This document shows, in pieces, positions 1 to 5,370 of a DNA stretch of 5,370 bases; the stretch's first letter is position 1, and each line of letters starts with the position of its first letter. The position numbers were made by a program, and so were the translations under genes. Location: NCBI GenBank assembly GCA_946628805.1, contig CAMOXB010000059.1:1-5370 (forward strand), read 5' to 3'. The stretch is from an uncultured Pseudomonadota bacterium. Its GTDB lineage: Bacteria > Pseudomonadota > Alphaproteobacteria > Rs-D84. A model generated the notes under the pieces. It worked only from the letters and a program-made list of their open reading frames with translations. It did no database searches and had not been told where the DNA came from.

Positions 1-212
1 TCACCCCATGCGGCTTCAGATTTTTGTCTTGAAAAACAATCCGGTTCTTTTGCAACAATCCCCATAACGACCAAAGAACGCGCGGCATTACATTGTTCAT
101 GCAAATTCATATTTTTCCAACGTGATTTCAATAAATACTTTGCCAATTTTTTATACGCCACCAAACCATCGGCAATATAATTTTGCGTTGTAATAATTTC
201 GTTTTCTGTCAT
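1..212 (-). CDS. Hypothetical protein, N-terminal part, cut by left window edge
   Basis: An open frame of 70 codons plus two bases runs from ATG at 212 to the left edge without a stop, so the gene continues outside the window. The protein starts MTENEIITTQNYIADGL and continues through YKKLAKYLLKSRW, LHEQCNAARSLVVMG and KEPDCFSRQKSEAAWG. It is polar, apparently helical and without a signal peptide or membrane span, so a soluble protein is likely. I do not recognise the family. An in-frame ATG lies at 233, but the consensus promoter would start RNA near 239, leaving that ATG almost no leader. The ATG at 212 has AAAGGA (219-224) six bases upstream, so I chose 212. The gene diverges from typA and has its own promoter. 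Confidence that it is a real gene is fairly high; function is unknown. Confidence 0.72.
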   Translation of the reverse strand, partial: MTENEIITTQNYIADGLVAYKKLAKYLLKSRWKNMNLHEQCNAARSLVVMGIVAKEPDCFSRQKSEAAWG

Positions 213-218
213 CTTTTT

Positions 219-224
219 TCCTTT
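219..224 (-). promoter_or_regulatory. Ribosome binding site deciding the start at 212
   Basis: AAAGGA on the minus strand lies six bases before the ATG at 212. It sits downstream of the alternative in-frame ATG at 233, which has no comparable site and would lie about six bases from the predicted RNA start. This favours the shorter protein. Confidence 0.6.
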
Positions 225-245
225 TTTTGACATTCTTATACAGAC

Positions 246-273
246 ATTATAGACAAAAATATTAAAATGTCAA
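246..273 (-). promoter_or_regulatory. Consensus sigma70-type promoter for the left-edge hypothetical gene
   Basis: On the minus strand TTGACA (268-273) and TATAAT (246-251) are both perfect matches to the sigma70 consensus, separated by 16 bases. RNA would start near 239, giving a leader of about 27 bases to the ATG at 212 and including its AAAGGA ribosome site. An AT-rich inverted repeat, AAAAATATT (255-263) and AATATTTTT (272-280), overlaps the -35 and spacer. In such AT-rich DNA this may be chance. Confidence 0.72.
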
Positions 274-287
274 TATTTTTATATAAT

Positions 288-316
288 TTGTTGATTTTAC
301 AAAAATATAGTATAAT
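288..316 (+). promoter_or_regulatory. Probable promoter of typA
   Basis: A perfect -10 box TATAAT (311-316) is preceded, with a 17-base spacer, by TTGTTG (288-293), which keeps only the TTG of the -35 consensus. RNA would start near 323, giving a leader of about 28 bases before the typA ATG. It stands back to back with the minus-strand promoter at 246-273; their -35 boxes are 14 bases apart and do not overlap. Confidence 0.6.
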
Positions 317-350
317 ATTCCAAACTGCGGTTAAAAATAAGAGATAACAC

Positions 351-2195
351 ATGAAAATAAGAAATATTGCTATTATTGCACACGTTGACCATGGAAAAAC
401 AACCTTGGTTGATAATATGTTGAAACAGGCGGGAACTTTCCGCGAAAATGAACATGTCGAAGATCGCGTAATGGACAGTGGCGATATCGAACGCGAACGC
501 GGAATTACAATTTCTGCAAAACCTACATCAATTCAATGGGGCGAATACAAAATTAACATCGTTGATACCCCGGGGCACGCAGACTTTGGTGGCGAAGTTG
601 AACGTATTTTATCAATGGTTGATGGTGTTGTATTATTGGTTGACAGTGCCGAAGGCCCATTACCGCAAACAAAATTTGTGTTATCCAAGGCATTAAAATT
701 AAACCTGCGTCCGATTGTTTGTATTAACAAAATCGACCGTGCTGATGCACGCCCTGACGAAGTTTTAACCGAAACATTTGATTTATTTGATAAATTGGGT
801 GCAACAGATTCTCAACTGGATTTCCCATATCTTTATGCATGCGGACGTGACGGTTGGGCAATCCGTGATTTGAAAGATATTGATAACCCAAATAAAGATT
901 TAACACCATTATTTCAATTAATTGTTGACCATGTTCCGGCACCTGATTGCAATGGAACAAGATGCCAATTGGATGCACCATTTACTATGTTGGCAACAAC
1001 ATTGGAAGCCGACCCATACGTTGGTCGTATTTTGACTGGTAAAATCGAATCCGGCACAGTAAAAGTTGGTCAAAGTGTAAAAGCAATCAATATGAAAGGC
1101 GAATTTATTGAAAACGCCAAAATTACAAAAATCATTGAACACCAAGGCATAAATAAAGTATCACGCGAAAGCGCATCTGCCGGGGACATTGTTGTTATCG
1201 CGGGTTTTTCAAAAGCAACTGTATCAGATACACTTTGCGATCCATCTGTTAACGAACCAATTCCGGCTATGCCAATTGATCCACCAACCCTGACAATGAC
1301 ATTCTTTGTTAACACGTCACCGTTGGCTGGACAAAGTGGTAAAAAATTAACATCACGTATGATTGGCGAAAGATTATTCAAAGAAGCCGAAACAAACATT
1401 GCATTAAAAGTTTCACAAAGCGCAAATAACGAAGCCTTTGAAGTATCTGGTCGTGGTGAATTACAATTGGGTATCCTGATTGAAACAATGCGTCGCGAAG
1501 GATTTGAATTATCTGTATCGCGTCCACGCGTTGTTATGCAAACAAATGAAAATGGCGAAAAATTAGAACCAATCGAAGAAGTTGTTATTAACGTTGATGA
1601 TGAATTCAGCGGTGTTGTTATTGAAAAAATGACAAAAAGAAAAGCAACTATTACCGAAATGAAACCATCAGGTATCGGAAAAACACGTATTGTATTTTCG
1701 GCACCTTCACGTGGATTAATTGGTTATTTGTCTGAATTCCGTACTGACACACGTGGCACAGGTATTATGAACCGCGTATTTGATAAATATGATTTATATC
1801 GCGGACCAATTACACAATATCGCCCCGGGGTTTTAGTATCAATGGAAGCAGGCAGCACAACAACATACGCCCTGCACAACCTTGAACCACGTGGTGTATT
1901 GTTTGTTGGCCCACAAACTGAAGTTTATTCTGGTATGATTGTCGGTGAACATAGCAAGGAAAACGATATCGAAGTTAATCCGGTCCGTGGTAAACAATTA
2001 ACAAATGTTCGATCAGTCACTGCAGATGAAAAATTGTTCCTGGCACCACCAAGAAAAATGTCATTGGAAGAAGCACTTTCTTATATCCAAGATGATGAAT
2101 TGGTCGAAGTCACACCTGCAACAATCCGTCTGCGCAAAAAAGAATTGGACAGCGGCAAACGTAAAAAAGCATACCGCTTTGCAGAAACAGACTAA
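351..2195 (+). CDS. typA: Translational GTPase TypA/BipA
   Basis: TypA/BipA is a ribosome-binding GTPase of the EF-G/LepA group, linked in other bacteria to 50S subunit assembly, low-temperature growth and stress adaptation. At 614 aa it is full length for the family (about 600-615). The GTPase domain fills about residues 1-200: P-loop AHVDHGKTT (10-18), switch I RGITI with Thr53, DTPGH (72-76) and NKID (126-129). The usual SA-type G5 motif appears as ACG (163-165). A beta-barrel domain II follows (about 206-300), then an EF-G III-like domain (about 310-390), a domain V-like segment from EPIEEVVINV (406-415) with GLIGYLSEFRTDTRGTG (455-471), and the BipA-specific C-terminal domain (about 485-605) with EAGSTTTYALHNLEPRG and NPVRGKQLTNVRS. 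The sequence upstream of ATG 351 (AAGAGA) is only a weak ribosome site, but the conserved N-terminus MKIRNIAIIAHVDHG fixes the start. The gene is monocistronic, between its own promoter and terminator. Confidence 0.98.
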   Translation: MKIRNIAIIAHVDHGKTTLVDNMLKQAGTFRENEHVEDRVMDSGDIERERGITISAKPTSIQWGEYKINIVDTPGHADFGGEVERILSMVDGVVLLVDSAEGPLPQTKFVLSKALKLNLRPIVCINKIDRADARPDEVLTETFDLFDKLGATDSQLDFPYLYACGRDGWAIRDLKDIDNPNKDLTPLFQLIVDHVPAPDCNGTRCQLDAPFTMLATTLEADPYVGRILTGKIESGTVKVGQSVKAINMKGEFIENAKITKIIEHQGINKVSRESASAGDIVVIAGFSKATVSDTLCDPSVNEPIPAMPIDPPTLTMTFFVNTSPLAGQSGKKLTSRMIGERLFKEAETNIALKVSQSANNEAFEVSGRGELQLGILIETMRREGFELSVSRPRVVMQTNENGEKLEPIEEVVINVDDEFSGVVIEKMTKRKATITEMKPSGIGKTRIVFSAPSRGLIGYLSEFRTDTRGTGIMNRVFDKYDLYRGPITQYRPGVLVSMEAGSTTTYALHNLEPRGVLFVGPQTEVYSGMIVGEHSKENDIEVNPVRGKQLTNVRSVTADEKLFLAPPRKMSLEEALSYIQDDELVEVTPATIRLRKKELDSGKRKKAYRFAETD

Positions 2196-2196
2196 T

Positions 2197-2223
2197 AAAA
2201 AACGCCCAAACGGGCGTTTTTTT
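2197..2223. terminator. Bidirectional intrinsic terminator between typA and the GT61-like gene
   Basis: CGCCC (2203-2207) pairs with GGGCG (2212-2216) around a four-base AAAC loop. Six A (2197-2202) flank the left side and seven T (2217-2223) the right, so a GC hairpin followed by a U-tract forms in RNA from either strand. It begins two bases after the typA stop. On the other strand its T-tract side lies one base from the TAA at 2225-2227, so it closes both convergent transcripts. Confidence 0.92.
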
Positions 2224-2224
2224 A

Positions 2225-3421
2225 TTAACAATGCAATTTTCTTTTCAGCCAATTACGCCATCTGCCACGTCTTTCACGTCCTGGAATAAAGCACGCCGAA
2301 TAATGAACCAATTTGTTTTTAAATTCGAACACAAACATTCCACCGCGTCCCAGTTTTACATCACGACAAGCATCGATATATTCATTCCACAAATCAGGTA
2401 AAACAACCGGTAAATTCTTATCATATTTGAAATTATTTTTATCAAAAAATTCACGCATATATTTATTCAGTCCAACAACCTGAGGCATATCATATCCGTG
2501 CCCTGTTTTATATTTTTCAACAGATGCAGCAACAAAAATACTATTTAATTTTTTTGTTTCGTTTATCAAATACTGCGACGCAGAATTATCATCGTTTTTT
2601 CGGTTACGTTTGATTTGGATTACTGTACCACCAGGTTTCATAACCAATGCCCAATGTAATGCAGTTCCCGCACAACCCGCCAACACATTACAATTATGTA
2701 CCAACGATATTTGTTCTTCTAATGATAAAGTCTCTGGATAAACGATATGGAAACCGTTTTTTTCAAATATATCTTGTATTATTTTTTCATCATAGGTGCG
2801 TCTTGATTTTAATGCATCACGCGACATATAAATCTTGTCATATGTTTTTTTCGGTTTTGGAATTGCGTTAGCAATCGCATCAAAAGTTTTTCCAAAACCT
2901 TCTGATGAATATATTGGAATATTATACCCTTGAACTGGTATATAAACATTTCTGAATCTTGTTGTTTCATTTAATATTATAATATCACTATGTTTCACCC
3001 CTAACAACTCTAACAATCTGAACATATAATTTGGCACAGGATTCACATCTTGATTATTAATCAAAACTACCTTCATATTCTTGTATTTTTTATCCAATAA
3101 TGCATACGCACGATTCATATGTTCCAACAAAAAATGTCCAAATTGAGGATATACATTTCCAATAAAGACAACATCTTCATCAATATATGGGATATTATTG
3201 TGATTAAATTTTGGCACAAATTGACCATTATTTTTGCGTGTTTGACGCGAAGATTTTACAAACTTAAAATCCTTATCAAACACACCAAAACCGTGTGAGT
3301 GTTCGTTAACAATAATTCCATTTGAATATTTTTCAACGCTTGTTTTACGCATATATTGTTTTCTTATTCCGTTTTTTACATAAGCCTTGTAACACATACC
3401 AGAATAAATATCTAAATTCAT
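2225..3421 (-). CDS. Glycosyltransferase family 61 (DUF563)-like protein
   Basis: Likely a sugar-nucleotide-dependent glycosyltransferase adding a residue to a cell-surface polysaccharide or LPS glycan; donor and acceptor cannot be read from the sequence. The 398 aa show the GT61/DUF563 pattern: FGHFLLEHMNRAYALLD (94-110), KIYMSRDALKSRRTYDE (196-212, matching the family's YISR...RR..NE block), NGFHIVYPETLSLEEQISLV (222-241) and AGCAGTALHWALVMKPGG (248-265, matching the G..G.AL.N....PG block). There is no signal peptide or membrane span. The C-terminus is strongly basic with aromatics (GRERRGRWRNWLKRKLHC, 381-398) and could bind membrane phospholipid. Start at 3421 is supported by AAAGGG (3429-3434) seven bases upstream. 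It is the second gene of a two-gene operon, 15 bases after the HtrL/YibB-like gene, and its stop abuts the shared terminator. Family call fairly sure; substrate unknown. Confidence 0.85.
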   Translation of the reverse strand: MNLDIYSGMCYKAYVKNGIRKQYMRKTSVEKYSNGIIVNEHSHGFGVFDKDFKFVKSSRQTRKNNGQFVPKFNHNNIPYIDEDVVFIGNVYPQFGHFLLEHMNRAYALLDKKYKNMKVVLINNQDVNPVPNYMFRLLELLGVKHSDIIILNETTRFRNVYIPVQGYNIPIYSSEGFGKTFDAIANAIPKPKKTYDKIYMSRDALKSRRTYDEKIIQDIFEKNGFHIVYPETLSLEEQISLVHNCNVLAGCAGTALHWALVMKPGGTVIQIKRNRKNDDNSASQYLINETKKLNSIFVAASVEKYKTGHGYDMPQVVGLNKYMREFFDKNNFKYDKNLPVVLPDLWNEYIDACRDVKLGRGGMFVFEFKNKLVHYSACFIPGRERRGRWRNWLKRKLHC

Positions 3422-3436
3422 AATAACACCCTTTGA

Positions 3437-4357
3437 TTATATTATATTGTCATAGTGTTCTTTTGCTACACCGGCATAAACACCCGTATAGCCATGAATA
3501 TATGACACTTCGAACATATCTTTTGTATCAAATTTCATCATTGCCTGAAACACAGCCTGTTCCGTTGAAACGAGCCCATGATTTTTCATAATTTTACGCA
3601 CCGTTTCAAACCAATCATAAAATTGATGAATATTTTCAGCAGTTCCCATAATACTGCACGCAGGAACATCATAATCAGCATTTATCATCGCAATATCCAG
3701 CAAGTTTTGTTTAACCAAACTTTCTTTTGTGGCTTCTGGTATATGAATTGTTTTTCTATAAAGTCTATATATAAAATTCGGAACAAATCGCGGTCTGTTT
3801 TTACCCAGAGTTTTCGATATTGTTATTCTAACCCGTTCTGGTTTTGCACTTATTTTTCCATCCCAACCTGCCCAAAAATTTTCATACATTGGATTAAAAG
3901 AACCGCCATCCAGCCACATAAAATATTTTGTTTTAAATTTATTACGATTTGCTGCCCATTCCATAACCCACGGTTTAGCCATTATCAAAATCATGTAATC
4001 TATCCATGATTCTGGGGTTTTATGGTGAAAAAGATAACCACGATTTCCATACATAGAATGCAAAATATCTAACCACTCTTTTCTTTCGTTGTAATGAGGC
4101 AAATCTTTAAAATTTAAAACTTTCATATCAATATGTTTTTCCAGCCCATTTTTTTTGATAAACGCAGCAGTTTGCTTATCGCACCACAATGCAACACGCC
4201 CAAAAGTTTCAATTAAATTCTTTAATGATGGCAAATAAAATTCTTCGAATTTGCGTTCGTGTCCCTTAACTGCCGCTAAATCACCTTCGACAGGAACTTT
4301 AAACAACATTGTACAAAAAGTTATATCTTTTCTTTTATTATTATACTGTATGGACAT
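3437..4357 (-). CDS. HtrL/YibB (WlaTC)-like glycan biosynthesis protein
   Basis: The 306 aa resemble the HtrL/YibB family, which includes WlaTC of Campylobacter and occurs in LPS and capsule loci as putative glycosyltransferases of uncharacterised specificity. Visible landmarks are an N-terminal strand DITFCTMLFKVP (11-22), RVALWCD (54-60) in the place of the family's short strand ending in D, LPHYNERKEWLDIL (86-99), KPWVMEWAANRNKFKTKYFMWLDGGSF (128-154) with the diagnostic WLDGG, and IMGTAENIHQFYDWFE (236-251) followed by STEQAVFQAMM (264-274). The Asp in WLDGG is the likely nucleotide-sugar or metal ligand by analogy. There is no signal peptide or membrane span. Start at 4357 has AAAGGA (4367-4372) nine bases upstream. 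It is the first gene of the minus-strand operon and diverges from the RgpF-like gene. The family assignment is from motif memory; another GT-A-type fold is possible. Confidence 0.72.
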   Translation of the reverse strand: MSIQYNNKRKDITFCTMLFKVPVEGDLAAVKGHERKFEEFYLPSLKNLIETFGRVALWCDKQTAAFIKKNGLEKHIDMKVLNFKDLPHYNERKEWLDILHSMYGNRGYLFHHKTPESWIDYMILIMAKPWVMEWAANRNKFKTKYFMWLDGGSFNPMYENFWAGWDGKISAKPERVRITISKTLGKNRPRFVPNFIYRLYRKTIHIPEATKESLVKQNLLDIAMINADYDVPACSIMGTAENIHQFYDWFETVRKIMKNHGLVSTEQAVFQAMMKFDTKDMFEVSYIHGYTGVYAGVAKEHYDNII

Positions 4358-4366
4358 AATATTTTT

Positions 4367-4372
4367 TCCTTT
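4367..4372 (-). promoter_or_regulatory. Ribosome binding site of the HtrL/YibB-like gene
   Basis: AAAGGA on the minus strand lies nine bases before ATG 4357. It is followed on the plus strand almost immediately by the candidate -35 box of the opposing operon (4374-4379), showing how tightly the two control regions are interleaved. Confidence 0.65.
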
Positions 4373-4373
4373 G

Positions 4374-4402
4374 TTGCAAAACGTTTATAAAACATGTATA
4401 TT
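4374..4402 (+). promoter_or_regulatory. Probable promoter of the RgpF-like operon
   Basis: TTGCAA (4374-4379, four of six consensus bases) and TATATT (4397-4402, five of six) are separated by 17 bases. RNA would start near 4409, only about 13 bases before ATG 4422, so the leader is short. An alternative -10, TATTAT, sits at 4399-4404. It is weaker by consensus than the opposing minus-strand promoter, whose -10 box it overlaps. Confidence 0.45.
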
Positions 4403-4408
4403 ATAAAC
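4383..4408. promoter_or_regulatory. Candidate operator: 8-bp dyad over both -10 boxes
   Basis: GTTTATAA (4383-4390) and TTATAAAC (4401-4408) are exact reverse complements separated by 10 bases. The dyad covers the -10 region of both opposing promoters, so a dimeric regulator bound here could shut off both operons. AT-rich dyads occur by chance in such DNA, and no regulator gene is visible in the window. Confidence 0.35.
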
Positions 4409-4428
4409 AAAGAAAGATTTTATGTCCA
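4400..4428 (-). promoter_or_regulatory. Probable promoter of the HtrL/YibB-GT61 operon
   Basis: On the minus strand TGGACA (4423-4428, five of six consensus bases) and TATAAT (4400-4405, perfect) are separated by 17 bases. RNA would start near 4393, giving a leader of about 36 bases. The -35 box lies inside the first codons of the divergent RgpF-like gene, and the -10 box overlaps the candidate -10 of that gene's promoter. Confidence 0.6.
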
Positions 4429-5273
4429 TACATAAACGATTATTTTTACTTGCCGGATATGACAAAGATTGCATTATTGACGATGCTTTGATTTATTATG
4501 TCAAAAGCGTTTCAAAATACGGCGATATTATTTTATGCCTGGATTGTGATTGTCCAAAGTCTGAAATCAACAAGATAAAGAAATATACAATTGCTATAAT
4601 TGCAAAAAGACACGGCGAATATGATTTTGGATCATACAAACGTGCCTTTCTGTATGCACATGATAAGAATTTATTAAAAGACTATGATTATGTATACCTT
4701 GTCAATGATTCTGTATTTGGACCAACGATAAACATAAAACAGACATTACAAAATATCGAATCAATAAAAACCGATGCATGTGGTTTGGTTGTTTCAAAGC
4801 ATAAAACACACGAATTTATGGAATCGTGGTTTGTCCGATTAAATAAAAAAATATTCACATCAGATTGGTTTTACGAATTTATGACGTCTGTTAAAAAAGA
4901 AGTAAATAAATACGCCGTCACAATTCAATACGAACACGGATTAACAAATATTATATCAAAAAACAATTGTTCTTGGGACGGGCTATATACAATATACGGC
5001 CGCGAAACATATAATAATCCAAAACACTTGTTTAAACGTGGATGTCCATTTGTAAAGAAATTATCTTTTACACGTCATAATGGCGCATTGGGGAAACAGA
5101 TTAAATATATATTAAAACATTGTGATAAATCTGCGGCAAAATCAATTATAAAAACATCAAATCGTTTATATGGTGAAAAATATATGAATTGGTTTTTAAC
5201 AGGGAATATATTAAAAGTAATTTTACGTAATTTATCATATTTGAAACAAAAAATAAAAAACGGCGAATTATGA
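4422..5273 (+). CDS. RgpF-like rhamnan synthesis protein (single-domain)
   Basis: Likely a cytoplasmic glycosyltransferase of the rhamnan-synthesis F (RgpF) family, acting on a rhamnose-type or other surface polysaccharide chain. The 283 aa carry the family core: strand RLFLLAGYD (6-14), DIILCLDCD (35-43), the hallmark EYDFGSYKRAFLYA (66-79; family form GYDFGSY), LKDYDYVYLVNDSVFGP (85-101) with the conserved NDS..GP block, and FMESWFVRLNKKIFTSDWFYEFM (132-154), the place of the family's QSyF segment. The classical streptococcal RgpF is about twice as long, so this is a stand-alone version of the catalytic-looking domain. No membrane span is visible. Lys-rich and AT-rich. The ribosome site before 4422 is poor (AAAGA-like). 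It is the first gene of the plus operon, overlapping the next gene by ATGA. Family call good; exact sugar unknown. Confidence 0.83.
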   Translation: MSIHKRLFLLAGYDKDCIIDDALIYYVKSVSKYGDIILCLDCDCPKSEINKIKKYTIAIIAKRHGEYDFGSYKRAFLYAHDKNLLKDYDYVYLVNDSVFGPTINIKQTLQNIESIKTDACGLVVSKHKTHEFMESWFVRLNKKIFTSDWFYEFMTSVKKEVNKYAVTIQYEHGLTNIISKNNCSWDGLYTIYGRETYNNPKHLFKRGCPFVKKLSFTRHNGALGKQIKYILKHCDKSAAKSIIKTSNRLYGEKYMNWFLTGNILKVILRNLSYLKQKIKNGEL

Positions 5274-5370
5274 AAAAATTAAAAAAAGTTGCAGCAATAA
5301 CAATGGCACGTGATGATACTTTCTTTTTATCACGATGGATTGCATATTATGGAAAACAATTTGGAACCGA
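5270..5370 (+). CDS. Glycosyltransferase, GT2/GT92-like, cut by right window edge
   Basis: The ATG at 5270 overlaps the TGA of the RgpF-like gene (ATGA), so translation is probably coupled; no separate ribosome site is evident. The 33 complete codons read MKKLKKVAAITMARDDTFFLSRW then IAYYGKQFGT and run off the window. The pattern VAAITM.RDD..FL.RWI.YYG..FG matches the start of GT2/GT92-type glycosyltransferases: a first beta strand, then an Arg-Asp-Asp/Glu nucleotide-binding segment, then an aromatic helix ending in YYG. The remainder, including any DXD motif, is outside the window. It belongs to the same polysaccharide operon. Confidence 0.78.
   Translation, partial: MKKLKKVAAITMARDDTFFLSRWIAYYGKQFGT

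Larger units (their letters stand above)
4347..4432. repeat. 13-bp perfect inverted repeat spanning both divergent start codons
   Basis: TTATGTCCATACA at 4420-4432 recurs as its exact reverse complement at 4347-4359. Each arm holds two bases upstream of a start codon, the ATG, and the next eight bases. Both divergent proteins therefore start Met-Ser-Ile with identical codons. The arms enclose 60 bases containing both candidate promoters and the inner dyad. The right arm also contains the TGGACA -35 box of the minus operon. Confidence 0.85.

Noticed and set aside
231..233. Alternative in-frame start (ATG at 233) for the left-edge gene
   Set aside because: It would lie about six bases from the predicted RNA start and lacks a ribosome site, while ATG 212 has AAAGGA at good spacing.
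255..280. AAAAATATT-N8-AATATTTTT inverted repeat as a terminator or strong operator
   Set aside because: Pure A/T arms are weak as an RNA hairpin and common by chance in this composition; mentioned only as a possible site within the promoter.
291..316. TTGATT (291-296) as the -35 box of the typA promoter
   Set aside because: It gives only a 14-base spacer to TATAAT (311-316); TTGTTG at 288-293 gives 17 bases and fits better.
1070..1399. Minus-strand open frame of 109 codons within typA
   Set aside because: Fully contained in the conserved typA coding sequence, with no family resemblance. It is an antisense shadow.
2005..2289. Plus-strand open frame crossing the typA end and the terminator
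   Set aside because: It overlaps typA out of frame, runs through the terminator hairpin and into the antisense of the GT61-like gene. No protein-like features.
3578..4009. Plus-strand open frame of 143 codons antisense to the HtrL/YibB-like gene
   Set aside because: It lies wholly inside a well-supported minus-strand gene, its protein is a low-complexity mix of Ile, Phe, Ser and Cys resembling no family, and no ribosome site was seen. It is a shadow frame.

Overview
The window comes from an AT-rich bacterium using the standard bacterial code: TGA serves as a stop at 5271-5273 inside an ATGA overlap, and Trp is coded by TGG. The TypA sequence, with stretches such as ADARPDEV and QLDFPYLYACGRDGWA, reads most like alphaproteobacterial TypA. 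My best guess is a low-GC alphaproteobacterium, host-associated or gut type. This rests on recognition by eye, not on a search.

Layout. Positions 1-212 hold the 5' part of an unrecognised gene on the minus strand, cut by the left edge. It is read from a perfect consensus sigma70-type promoter (246-273, minus). A separate plus-strand promoter (288-316) in the same 138-base gap drives typA/bipA (351-2195), a complete translational GTPase. typA ends at a hairpin terminator (2197-2223) that works in both orientations and is shared with the convergent minus-strand operon.

From 2225 to the right edge lies a surface-polysaccharide glycosyltransferase cluster arranged as two divergent operons. The minus operon carries an HtrL/YibB (WlaTC)-like protein (3437-4357) followed after 15 bases by a GT61/DUF563-like glycosyltransferase (2225-3421). 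The plus operon carries a short RgpF-like rhamnan-synthesis protein (4422-5273), coupled by an ATGA overlap to a GT2/GT92-like glycosyltransferase cut by the right edge (5270 onward). None of the three complete proteins shows a membrane span or signal peptide, so all look like cytoplasmic enzymes assembling a glycan on a carrier. No transporter, ligase or polymerase is visible here.

The most unusual part is the 64-base gap between the two operons. The candidate -10 boxes of the opposing promoters overlap, an 8-bp dyad covers them, and a perfect 13-bp inverted repeat places the same bases over both start codons. This suggests the operons are co-regulated or mutually exclusive. An invertible promoter is a more speculative reading. 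I see no tRNA, rRNA, CRISPR array or insertion sequence. Every gene-free stretch is under 140 bases.
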